Source of the DNA: Desulfobacterales bacterium
Lineage (GTDB): Bacteria > Desulfobacterota > Desulfobacteria > Desulfobacterales > UBA11574
NCBI GenBank assembly: GCA_012974475.1
Contig: JAAXQD010000203.1
Coordinates: 1 to 6,490, forward strand
Length of the DNA stretch: 6,490 nt
Direction: 5' to 3'
The translations under genes were made by a program, and so were the position numbers. The notes below the pieces were generated by a model. That model saw only the letters and a list, made by a program, of their open reading frames with translations, was not told the DNA's origin and did no database searches. Shown here piece by piece: positions 1 to 6,471 of the stretch; the first letter of the stretch is position 1, and every line of letters starts with the position of its first letter.

Positions 1-150
1 CTCCTTAATGCTACCGTAGAGAGTGCCCTATTAATAAATATGGAAGGAAAGATCCTTGCAATAAACCAAGTTGCAGCCCATAGACTCGGCAAGAGAGCGG
101 ATGAACTTATCCTTACGCTTAATTTTTGTATGAGTTCTTATCGGAGGTAA
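1..150 (+). pseudogene. Partial PAS-domain sensor protein remnant (5' end outside window, 3' end broken)
   Basis: Frame 1 is open from the first base to TAA at 148-150, giving 49 residues. Residues 1-37 read like the start of a PAS domain of the kind found in sensor histidine kinases and GGDEF proteins: 'LLNATVESALLINMEGKI' is followed by 'LAINQVAAHRLGKRADELI'. This matches the usual family pattern of an 'lLid..G.il..N..a...lGks.eEl.G' strand-helix unit. A real PAS domain would continue for about 60-70 more residues, followed by an output domain. Here the resemblance stops near residue 37 (base about 111) and the last 12 residues look unrelated. The final codons overlap the ribosome binding site of the next gene. 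I infer a truncated sensor gene joined to the leader of the downstream gene. Its output domain and signal are unknown. The family call rests on pattern recognition only. Confidence 0.6.
143..148 (+). promoter_or_regulatory. Ribosome binding site of the YiiX-like gene
   Basis: GGAGGT lies three bases before the ATG at 152. Counting only GGAGG, the gap is four bases, shorter than the usual five to nine. It is the only purine-rich site here and supports the 152 start. It also forms the last codons of the upstream PAS remnant. Confidence 0.6.
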
Positions 151-151
151 A

Positions 152-1192
152 ATGACATCTCGAATTCTCATATCGTTAGCTCTGGTTGCAACCTTGCTGA
201 GCATGGAATGTGCGACTAGAATGCCAAAATACACTACCCATGTTCGATTCGAGTCTCCGGTGCAGGCCCGGCTGACACTTGAGTCTAATATGCGGACGCT
301 GCGCTCCGTCTCTACACAATTTGATGAGATACGAAAAGATTTCTTCGATTTTCACCAGCGCGGCAGTTGGCAGAAACGCGGCTATTTCACCGCTGAGGAA
401 AACGACAGAATTGTGGATTTATTCTTCCATTTTACCACCTGCCACACAGCGCTCTGGGATCTGATTAATTATTACGGAGGTACCGACGCGCATTTCCCGG
501 ATGACGAGACGGGAATAAAGGCTCACGTGCTTGTTCTTTACGCCGAATTCTTGCTGGCTTACCACAGCTCCTTTCTGGTTGCGGAGTTTACCGACGACCC
601 CGTTGCGATTTCCAAGTTGAACGAAGCGTTTTACCGTTCGGGAATTCCACGTGGCGGCTATAATCGACTGCATCAGGAAATAACTGCCAAGGGCGAAGAA
701 AAGACGCTGACAGCGGCGTGGGTATTATACTCGGAGGATCTTTCAGCGCCCGAGTCCGGTTTGTCAAAGCTCGCGGCGACGGATCGTTCCTATAAAGATT
801 TGATCGGGCAGATTCCCTCATTGTATAAGGGAGCTCAAACTCAAATTCATCAGGTTCTTAAAACAGGTACCCTGTCCGATCTGGAGAACGACTTCTCACA
901 CACCGAGGCCGATCAACTCGCGCATGGGGCCGCCCGGGAGTTCGGCGATGCCCGCTACGCTGCGCGGGCACTTCTCTTCAAGGACGTGAGCCGCTTAAAA
1001 AGTCCGGCTGCGCACATAATCAAATTTTCGGAACAGCAAAAACAGCAGGTTTACCACCTGCTGCAGCCCGGTGACATCATCCTCACCTATACTGCCGGGT
1101 ATATGAGTGACATCTTCATTCCGGGTGAATTTAAGCACGGCATCATCTCGGACTGGGTTACAGCTACGGACCACGCGATGAGGATGATTTAG
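152..1192 (+). CDS. YiiX/YebB-like permuted papain-fold cysteine hydrolase, exported, C-terminally truncated
   Basis: The product has 346 residues. The N-terminus is an export signal: residues 4-17 are hydrophobic after Arg4, and Cys20 may be a lipidation site. Its 'LLSMEC' context is a poor lipobox, because Glu sits just before Cys. Residues 25-300 are mostly helical and not diagnostic. From about 304 there is a clear permuted NlpC/P60-like signature (YaeF/YiiX, peptidase C92 type): 'QPGDIILTYTAGY' followed by 'MSDIFIPGEFKHG'. His329 fits the catalytic His. In this permuted fold the catalytic Cys follows the His by roughly 100 or more residues, but here the protein ends 17 residues after His329 with 'SDWVTATDHAMRMI', which does not resemble the family. 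The 3' third of the gene is therefore missing and the product is probably inactive. Family members are thought to act on amide or ester bonds, possibly lipid-linked; the substrate is unknown. The start is supported by GGAGG just upstream. Confidence 0.75.
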   Translation: MTSRILISLALVATLLSMECATRMPKYTTHVRFESPVQARLTLESNMRTLRSVSTQFDEIRKDFFDFHQRGSWQKRGYFTAEENDRIVDLFFHFTTCHTALWDLINYYGGTDAHFPDDETGIKAHVLVLYAEFLLAYHSSFLVAEFTDDPVAISKLNEAFYRSGIPRGGYNRLHQEITAKGEEKTLTAAWVLYSEDLSAPESGLSKLAATDRSYKDLIGQIPSLYKGAQTQIHQVLKTGTLSDLENDFSHTEADQLAHGAAREFGDARYAARALLFKDVSRLKSPAAHIIKFSEQQKQQVYHLLQPGDIILTYTAGYMSDIFIPGEFKHGIISDWVTATDHAMRMI

Positions 1193-1200
1193 ATTCTCCG

Positions 1201-1734
1201 ATGCAATTTCGTACAAGGCCCGAGTCTCGCCTCACGGACGACAGGCTGGTGGATACGGGATCTATCCCCGGGAATAGGCGGGATACGGTCAATGCCGAAT
1301 TGGCAATGGTTTTCGGGCCATGGTCTTTTCAGGGACAGTGCTATTATATTTCATTAGATGCAGAGGCAGCAGGCGATCCGGATTTCTGGGGATACTACGC
1401 GTTTTTGAGCTACTTTATCACCGGAGAATATCGAAATTACAACCGATCCATCGGTGTTTTTACAGGGGTTGAGCCGCAACCTTCTTTTCATCCGATGAAA
1501 GGCGAGTGGGGCGCCTGGGAACTTGCGTTACGGCACTCCTATGTAGACTTGAATGACGGCGATATATATGGAGGCAAAGAAAGCAATTTCACCGCAGGGT
1601 TGAACTGGATACATAATCGAAATGTTCGACTGATGTTTAACTACATCCATGCATACGTTAAAGATCGAGCATCACCGCCTATTGAGAATGGAAGAGCTCA
1701 TATCTTCCAGGCACGTTTCCAATTAATCTGGTAA
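1201..1734 (+). CDS. Phosphate-selective porin O/P family, C-terminal fragment
   Basis: From the ATG at 1201 the frame gives 177 residues. In-frame porin-like sequence already begins at about 1144 ('HHLGLGYSYGP', then 'MQFRTRPES'), so this ATG is internal and has no ribosome binding site. Recognisable OprO/OprP-type stretches are 'FRTRPES', 'LVDTGSIPG', 'YFITGEYRNYNRSIGVF', 'GEWGAWELALRHSYVDLNDG' and 'GLNWIHNRNVRLMFNYIHAY'. The last strand, 'AHIFQARFQLIW', alternates polar and apolar residues and ends in an aromatic residue, as BAM-assembled outer-membrane barrels do. Full-length family members have roughly 400-500 residues with a signal peptide, so the export signal and more than half of the barrel are missing. 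The frame is closed by TAA at 1132-1134, inside the upstream hydrolase homology. In its family this protein would be an outer-membrane anion channel, but this fragment cannot be exported and is best treated as a pseudogene or a chimeric-join product. Confidence 0.75.
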   Translation: MQFRTRPESRLTDDRLVDTGSIPGNRRDTVNAELAMVFGPWSFQGQCYYISLDAEAAGDPDFWGYYAFLSYFITGEYRNYNRSIGVFTGVEPQPSFHPMKGEWGAWELALRHSYVDLNDGDIYGGKESNFTAGLNWIHNRNVRLMFNYIHAYVKDRASPPIENGRAHIFQARFQLIW

Positions 1735-1770
1735 CGTTATTGAGGTGGGAACTCAAATTTAAATAACAGA

Positions 1771-1777
1771 AAGGGGA
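1771..1777 (+). promoter_or_regulatory. Ribosome binding site of the small secreted protein gene
   Basis: AAGGGGA lies four bases before the ATG at 1782 and fixes that start. No other start with a site as good is nearby. The 47-base gap before the gene shows no convincing promoter. Confidence 0.5.
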
Positions 1778-1781
1778 CGAC

Positions 1782-2192
1782 ATGCAAAAAGTCGAAGTAT
1801 TTCTCGTTGTACTAGTAATAATAGTGATTACAGCAACATCTTTTAATGACAGTGCTCAGGCTGCACAGGTTACGAGAATTAATATGAATAGAGGACTCAT
1901 CGTTGTTGATGGAAACAAGGATGACGGATTTATAATGGGAGCTACAATATGCTTTTATTCCTCTTCAGGTGAAGAAATAACTTGTGGCAGGGTTCAGCAG
2001 ACGTCAGAGTCCTATGCTACGGTTAAAGTAAACAACAGAGAGGCAAAACAAATTAAGTATGGAATGGAAGCAAAAATTCCTGTTGAAAAATCGGATGAAG
2101 AAGTAACAAAAGAGGATAAGGGCTGTGTCGATGATTCAGAGTGTGGTGATGCCGAAGTTTGCATTAATGGTAAATGCCATAAAACAAAATGA
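1782..2192 (+). CDS. Secreted protein of unknown function with SH3-like domain and Cys-rich tail
   Basis: The product has 136 residues and I do not recognise it as a named protein. Residues 1-27 form a signal peptide: Lys3, a long apolar core at 6-18, and 'SAQA' before a likely signal peptidase I cut after Ala27. Residues 29-97 look like a small beta barrel of the bacterial SH3-like or FlgT-C-like type ('INMNRGLIVVDGNKDDGF', then 'GRV', then 'KYGMEAKI'). Cys57 and Cys68 could form a disulfide on adjacent strands. A charged linker (98-113) leads to a tail with Cys115, Cys121, Cys127 and Cys132 spaced C-x5-C-x5-C-x4-C ('CVDDSECGDAEVCINGKC'). This is the 'C..D..C..g..C..G.C' pattern seen in many exported proteins of deltaproteobacteria-like bacteria. 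All Cys residues would lie in the oxidising periplasm or outside the cell. The gene is visibly more AT-rich than its neighbours. A structural or binding role is possible, and no catalytic motif is visible. Confidence 0.7.
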   Translation: MQKVEVFLVVLVIIVITATSFNDSAQAAQVTRINMNRGLIVVDGNKDDGFIMGATICFYSSSGEEITCGRVQQTSESYATVKVNNREAKQIKYGMEAKIPVEKSDEEVTKEDKGCVDDSECGDAEVCINGKCHKTK

Positions 2193-2284
2193 TTGTAAAT
2201 GTCGATGATCTAAATACATCGGAAGAGGATTACAAATGTGGGCATATTTCGCGCCTTAAATCGGGTTTATCGAACAAAGTTTGA
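2189..2284 (+). CDS. Possible 31-residue small ORF coupled to the secreted protein gene
   Basis: The ATG at 2189 overlaps the stop of the secreted-protein gene as ATGA, the classic arrangement for translational coupling. The frame 'MIVNVDDLNTSEEDYKCG' continues to 'SRLKSGLSNKV' and stops at TGA 2282-2284. The product would be 31 residues, soluble and acidic at the front, with one Cys and no signal peptide. No strong ribosome binding site is present, so coupling would be needed. I do not recognise it. It may be chance, or the 5' remnant of a longer broken gene. Confidence 0.2.
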   Translation: MIVNVDDLNTSEEDYKCGHISRLKSGLSNKV

Positions 2285-2347
2285 TTGGAAGAACAACCGA
2301 TAGGGTCAGAAATACCCCCGCCTAATATTCATATGGTCCTGTGGCTG

Positions 2348-2377
2348 TTGAACAAATAGATCAGCGAAAAATATATG
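2348..2377 (+). promoter_or_regulatory. Candidate sigma70-type promoter for the AsmA-family gene
   Basis: TTGAAC (2348-2353) and TATATG (2372-2377) are separated by 18 bases, and each box matches consensus at four of six positions. Transcription would start near 2384, leaving a leader of about 25 bases with GGAGG in it. This is a weak match in a fairly AT-rich region, so it is only a candidate. Confidence 0.22.
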
Positions 2378-2387
2378 TGTACTTCCT

Positions 2388-2392
2388 GGAGG
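2388..2392 (+). promoter_or_regulatory. Ribosome binding site far upstream of the AsmA-family start
   Basis: GGAGG is followed by 16 bases before the ATG at 2409, too far for efficient direct initiation. It is 9 bases from another ATG at 2402, which opens a four-codon frame (Met-Arg-Asn-Glu, stop 2414-2416) overlapping the real start. There is no in-frame earlier start for the AsmA protein. Initiation at 2409 may depend on re-initiation or coupling. Confidence 0.35.
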
Positions 2393-2408
2393 AACCTTTG
2401 AATGCGAA

Positions 2409-5400
2409 ATGAGTGAACAAAGATCACATATCAAACCAAAAAAAATCATCATAGGAATCATATTCGGCGCTGTGGCGCTAATCGCCGGCCTGTTGATTTT
2501 ATTGCCCGCTCTGGTAAATACGGATGCAATAAGAGCCAAAATTGAAGAGGCCGCTTCCCAAGCCATAGAGGGCCAAGTCGACTTTGAACAGATCCGCCTG
2601 GGCTTACTGCCTCGACCCCATGTGGTTATCTCCCAAGGCCGAATGGCTATCCAGGATTCCGTTCAAGGCAAATGGGTAGAATTGACGGTGTTTCCAAGGC
2701 TGAGCGCCCTTTTAGTTGCCCGTCTGGAGGTTGCCGATCTGAAGCTGAAGCAGCCTGATTTTGAACTGAGGCTTCCCATATCGTCCCGGCACAAATCAGA
2801 AAAAGGTGCTTCCTTCCAGGGGAGCGGCGACCTTCGCCAACAGATCAAGGAGGGACTCGGGACGCTGGTTGCTGTGGTCAAAGACGTCAAAGTGACAATC
2901 GATGACGGCCATCTGAGCGTGTTGACACAAGACAAGGCGCCTCTGGAGTGGCAGGATATCACCGCTGACCTTTCAGTGTCCGATAAGCGGGTAACCGTGG
3001 ATCTCACCTGCAGGTCTTCTTTCTTCCAAAAAATCACTTTGAAAAGTGAGGTGGACCCCGACACCTTGAATTTGAACGGAAAGGTAACCCTGCAGGGGCT
3101 TGCGCCCCATCCGCTCATGGCCTACTGGCGGCCAGACTCCGATTTAAAAATTACCGACGGTAGTGTCGATTTGACCCTGCAGTTTCAATCGCAGGGCTGG
3201 AGTACCTGGCAAGGTGACTTTGAAACCCGCACCTCTATGCTTAAGGTGCAAAACGATACTCGCCAGACTGAGATCGGTCCTGCCTTTTTGAATGGGCGCT
3301 TTAACTTTTCCTCCTCACAGATGACGCTTCAAATCGACCGCCTGGATCTTGATAATCCACAACTATCCCTGGCGGGCAAACTATTGGTGGATTCTTCTGA
3401 AACTGCTGGTGTTCACCTGAAGGCAAACGGTCAGGACATCAATGCCAATGCTGTTCGGGCCACGGCACTATCGTTGGGGGGACATATTCCCGATATTCGG
3501 GAAGTGTTTGACATCGTCAAAGGCGGTCAGATTCCGACGATCAAGGTCGAAGTCCAGAGCAAGGATTGGGCGGATTTGTCGGAGTTCGAACGCTGGCGAA
3601 TTGACGGAGAAATGAAAGCCGGAGCCATATTTATCCCCACGGTGAACTTGGATCTTACAGACGTCTTTGGGCATGCCATCATCGAAAATGGCATTTTAAC
3701 CGCCGAAAATGTCCGGGCCAACTACGGAAAAACACAGGGCCGGCAAGGTTCACTGAAAATCGGACTGACGGGTGATGCCAAACCCTTTCATCTGGACATG
3801 GACGTAAATGCGGATCTAGCGCCCCTGCCGTTGATTTTAGATCGCGTCATCGATAATAAAAAACTCAAGCCCGAACTGTCTCGAATTGAGCATTTAAGCG
3901 GCATGGCAACCGGAAAACTCATCTTGGGCGAAAATATGGATGACATCAGCGTTCAAATCGATGTGTCTGAATTCGATCTCAAGGCCCGCTACAACCGCCT
4001 TCCCTACCCGCTGTCTGTCAAAGGCGGCCGCTTTCAGTTCAAAGGCGATGAGATCCGTATTGGCGACTTGAGTGCGCAGATGCAGAACACGCATTTTTCC
4101 AAAATGTCCGGCCGGGTGAACTGGGGCCATACCGCTGAACTCGACGTTCAGACCGGCGCCGGCGCTATTGTCCTGTCTGAAATTTATCCCTGGCTGAAAA
4201 AACATGGGAATTTGGCGGAGTCCCTGAAGACCATCGATGCATTGAACGGATCGATCGCCGTCTCCGCACTGAATCTGAAAGGCCCCTATTCCCGTCCTTC
4301 AGCCTGGCGCTTTAACATCTCCGGCGACATACAAAATTTGGCCGTGAAGACCCCCCGGCTTCCCCAAAAACTGGTTTTACCCCGGGGACATTTTAAACTT
4401 ACGCCGGAATCGCTGACACTTTCAAAAAGCCGTGCCCGGCTTCTCGATTTGGAAACCGACTTTTCTGTCCGGATCGTTGACTATATGAAAGGTGTTAACA
4501 AACTTCATTTTAGCGGCAGCGGTAAAATGGGGCCAAACTTTACCCAATGGGTGACCAATGAAATCAAAATTCCAGCACAATACCATCTCAAGCCGCCCAT
4601 ATCCTTTAAAAGTCTGGATGTTGACTGGACCCGGTCCGGTGAAATAACCGCCGCCGGCAGCATGACCACCTCAAACGGTCCAACGGTTACAGCCGATATT
4701 CGGTATACGCCTGCTGAAATCGACATCCGTCAACTGACCATTCAAGACAATGCTTCCAACGCTGAATTTGTCCTGAAGCACAAACCCAAAGCAAAAGTGA
4801 CCGATCTCTCCTTTAAAGGAAATCTGGCTAAAGTCACCCTGGATCAATTTTGGAAGGAGAATCGATTCCTGGAGGGAACCGTCCAAGGAAACCTTGAGGC
4901 CAAGATCGATTCAAACCACCCGTTGAATTCTGTGGTCAAGGGCAATCTGGAAGCTCACCAGGTTTTTTTGCCACTTAAAGCGGCCGGTTCGCTCCGTGTC
5001 CATCACACCGTTTTGAGCGCCTCGGAAAAGAAGCTGACCATTCATGAAGCCGATATAGATTGGTTGGACAATCGGTTTGAACTGGATGGACATATGTCCT
5101 TTAAGCCAGGCAGTATCTTTCTGGAAATGAACGCCGCAGCCGAAGAAATCGACGCGGCAAAGTTGGAAACCCTATTTAAAGACAACGGCAAAAAAACAAG
5201 CGCGGATGAAACCCCGTCTCCAAGTATTTTCCAAGGAACCCTCCACATCGATGCCCAACGCGTGAAATACGGTTTTTATACCTGGTCACCATACCGCGCC
5301 ACGCTGATGCTCGAAAAAAACAGTTTGACCATGCGGATCCATGAAGCCGTGCTCTGCGGCCTCGAAACCCCCGGCACCGTCAAATTTTCACCGCAAGGCG

Positions 5401-6110
5401 TATGGATGGAATTTATTCTGAGTTCCGAACCAAAAGAAATGCAACAAGCCGCCGGCTGCCTTACAGGAAAATCGACATCAGAAATGATGGAAGGTCAGTT
5501 TCAGACAGCCGGTACCATAAAAACGGAGGGGAAAACCGCAGATGAGCTACTCCGAAATTTAAAGGGAGACATAGAGTTTACCGTTAAAGACGGGCGTGTC
5601 TATAACACGGGCAGTGTTGGAATCTTAACCAATATTTTTTCATTTCTAAAAATCAACAGACTTGTAAAAGGCAATGTCCCGGATTTGAAAAACGATGACT
5701 TCCGCTATAAATTGCTGTCTTTCAAATTCTATTTTCAGGATGGAAAGTTCATTTTAACCGAGGGGTATGTAGATGCCGAGTCTTTGAATATCGTGGCTAC
5801 AGAAGGTGAGATTAACCTGCTCGATCAGACACTGGATCTCACGTTATTGGTATCTCCCCTTAAAACAGTCGACACCATCGTCAAACACATACCCATAATT
5901 GATAAAATTTTCCAAGGGACACTGATTGCCATCCCGGTTAAAGTCGAGGGGGATATTTCGAACCCCAAGGTTACGGCCCTTTCCCCTTCCGCTTTTGGTT
6001 CGGAAGCCATGGATATATTAAAGAGAACACTCAAAGCCCCGGTGAAAATAATCGAGCCGGTTGTGACGGATACGTCCGACCCTCAAAAAACAGATGGCCA
6101 ATCGCCTTAA
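2409..6110 (+). CDS. AsmA/YhdP-like family envelope protein (AsmA-like C-terminal domain)
   Basis: The product has 1233 residues. A basic N-terminus ('HIKPKK') precedes one membrane segment at about 13-36, which would anchor it in the inner membrane with the rest in the periplasm. Residues 38-120 follow the AsmA N-terminal pattern ('NTDAIRAKIEEAASQAIEG', then 'IRLGLLPRPHVVISQG'). The long middle is made of repeated short amphipathic beta strands, as expected for the repeating beta-groove rod of this superfamily. From about 1044 to 1190 there is an AsmA-like C-terminal domain ('LLRNLKGDIEFTVKDGRVYN', 'GILTNIFSFLKI', 'LTLLVSPLKTVD', 'AIPVKVEGDISNPKV'). The length is close to E. coli YhdP and TamB, the members long enough to span the periplasm. 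By family knowledge such proteins carry phospholipids from inner to outer membrane. That this one does so is inference, and I leave the symbol empty because orthology to a named member cannot be settled. The reading frame is intact. Its start overlaps a remnant frame as ATGA, and it is convergent with a wrbA-like gene. Confidence 0.9.
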   Translation: MSEQRSHIKPKKIIIGIIFGAVALIAGLLILLPALVNTDAIRAKIEEAASQAIEGQVDFEQIRLGLLPRPHVVISQGRMAIQDSVQGKWVELTVFPRLSALLVARLEVADLKLKQPDFELRLPISSRHKSEKGASFQGSGDLRQQIKEGLGTLVAVVKDVKVTIDDGHLSVLTQDKAPLEWQDITADLSVSDKRVTVDLTCRSSFFQKITLKSEVDPDTLNLNGKVTLQGLAPHPLMAYWRPDSDLKITDGSVDLTLQFQSQGWSTWQGDFETRTSMLKVQNDTRQTEIGPAFLNGRFNFSSSQMTLQIDRLDLDNPQLSLAGKLLVDSSETAGVHLKANGQDINANAVRATALSLGGHIPDIREVFDIVKGGQIPTIKVEVQSKDWADLSEFERWRIDGEMKAGAIFIPTVNLDLTDVFGHAIIENGILTAENVRANYGKTQGRQGSLKIGLTGDAKPFHLDMDVNADLAPLPLILDRVIDNKKLKPELSRIEHLSGMATGKLILGENMDDISVQIDVSEFDLKARYNRLPYPLSVKGGRFQFKGDEIRIGDLSAQMQNTHFSKMSGRVNWGHTAELDVQTGAGAIVLSEIYPWLKKHGNLAESLKTIDALNGSIAVSALNLKGPYSRPSAWRFNISGDIQNLAVKTPRLPQKLVLPRGHFKLTPESLTLSKSRARLLDLETDFSVRIVDYMKGVNKLHFSGSGKMGPNFTQWVTNEIKIPAQYHLKPPISFKSLDVDWTRSGEITAAGSMTTSNGPTVTADIRYTPAEIDIRQLTIQDNASNAEFVLKHKPKAKVTDLSFKGNLAKVTLDQFWKENRFLEGTVQGNLEAKIDSNHPLNSVVKGNLEAHQVFLPLKAAGSLRVHHTVLSASEKKLTIHEADIDWLDNRFELDGHMSFKPGSIFLEMNAAAEEIDAAKLETLFKDNGKKTSADETPSPSIFQGTLHIDAQRVKYGFYTWSPYRATLMLEKNSLTMRIHEAVLCGLETPGTVKFSPQGVWMEFILSSEPKEMQQAAGCLTGKSTSEMMEGQFQTAGTIKTEGKTADELLRNLKGDIEFTVKDGRVYNTGSVGILTNIFSFLKINRLVKGNVPDLKNDDFRYKLLSFKFYFQDGKFILTEGYVDAESLNIVATEGEINLLDQTLDLTLLVSPLKTVDTIVKHIPIIDKIFQGTLIAIPVKVEGDISNPKVTALSPSAFGSEAMDILKRTLKAPVKIIEPVVTDTSDPQKTDGQSP

Positions 6111-6266
6111 TGCGAACAGCCCCAAATTTTATCCGTCCGAGTGCATTTTTTTTGGCATTGAGTTTTTTTGTTGTAAATTGGAAAACGATTTTTCCTGAAG
6201 GCATTGCCAATATCCATTCAGACAGAGCATCCAAAATGACACCCGCGCCAAATTGGGTGGTGATTT
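6111..6266. other. Convergent intergenic spacer between the AsmA-family and WrbA genes
   Basis: This 156-base spacer separates two converging genes. It has a run of eight T (6146-6153), a run of seven T soon after, and a small stem GGAAAA/TTTTCC (6180-6185 with 6190-6195) around CGAT. A wider pair, TTGGCA (6152-6157) and TGCCAA (6205-6210), encloses that stem. None of these combines a GC-rich stem with a directly following T run, so I do not call an intrinsic terminator, although termination for both genes would be expected here. Confidence 0.4.
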
Positions 6267-6471
6267 CTACCGGACCAGCTTGGATGCGATGCTTGCCACG
6301 TGCCGGCCCTGAAAACGGGCCGCTTCCAGTTCATTTTCACTGGGCACCCTTTCACCTTGTGTACCGGCGATGGTTGACGCCCCGTAGGGAGAACCGCCCG
6401 TGATCTCGTCGTTACGCATCTGTCCTTGATAACTATAGGGCAGTCCGACCACAACCATTCCATGGTGCAGC
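6267..6471 (-). CDS. wrbA: NAD(P)H:quinone oxidoreductase, WrbA type, C-terminal part (cut by contig end)
   Basis: Read on the minus strand, the last 67 residues of a flavodoxin-like WrbA protein end at the stop codon 6267-6269. Diagnostic stretches are 'LHHGMVVVGLPY', 'GGSPYGASTIAG' and 'ELEAARFQGRHVASIASKL', which match the conserved C-terminal third of WrbA almost residue for residue. In the family the HHG motif lies by the FMN isoalloxazine ring and the GG(S/T)PYG..TIAG loop helps form the active site between subunits. WrbA reduces quinones by two electrons using NAD(P)H, is a cytosolic tetramer and is tied to oxidative-stress defence. The first two thirds, with the FMN phosphate-binding loop, lie beyond the window. 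The open frame continues 6 codons into the adjacent adapter, giving a false N-terminus Met-Cys-Ile-Arg-Asp-Arg, so genuine residues begin at Leu (6468-6470). Confidence 0.92.

Larger units (their letters stand above)
2326..2412 (+). pseudogene. Possible 3' remnant of a gene overlapping the AsmA start
   Basis: An open stretch of 28 codons runs from just after TAA 2323-2325 to TGA 2410-2412. It has no ATG start (one in-frame GTG at 2341, without a ribosome binding site). Its stop overlaps the AsmA-family ATG at 2409 as ATGA. The translation 'VAVEQIDQRKIYVYFLEEP' followed by 'LNAK' looks like ordinary coding sequence. The only Shine-Dalgarno-like site upstream of the AsmA gene (GGAGG, 2388-2392) lies inside this frame. 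The simplest reading is the C-terminal end of a former upstream operon partner whose front part is lost. No family is recognisable from so short a piece, and chance is a real alternative. Confidence 0.25.

Noticed and set aside
31..234. A 67-codon minus-strand frame across the PAS remnant and hydrolase start
   Set aside because: It is antisense to two better supported frames and has no recognisable domain or ribosome binding site context.
1738..1766. Inverted repeat TTGAG/CTCAA with flanking GTTATT/AATAAC after the porin fragment, as a possible terminator
   Set aside because: The stem is short and AT-rich and no T run follows it; a secreted-protein ribosome binding site lies directly downstream.
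2238..2303. A 21-codon GTG-started frame preceded by a GAGGA-like site
   Set aside because: It overlaps the 31-codon ATGA-coupled frame, is very short and resembles no known small protein; chance is the simplest explanation.
2302..2317. GGGT/ACCC hairpin in the gap before the AsmA gene
   Set aside because: Only a four-base-pair stem and no T tract follows, so it does not qualify as a terminator or attenuator.
2663..3118. A 151-codon minus-strand frame inside the AsmA-family gene
   Set aside because: The composition is Ser/Arg-rich and antisense-like, and the plus-strand frame is continuous with clear family features.
6110..6403. A 97-codon plus-strand frame starting at the AsmA stop as TAATG
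   Set aside because: Its second half is the exact antisense of the well-conserved wrbA C-terminus, it is rich in Pro, Arg and Trp as antisense frames often are, and no family resemblance is seen.
6218..6463. An 81-codon minus-strand frame overlapping the wrbA fragment
   Set aside because: It is a shifted frame of the same strand as wrbA, whose own frame shows clear WrbA motifs; the shifted translation shows none.
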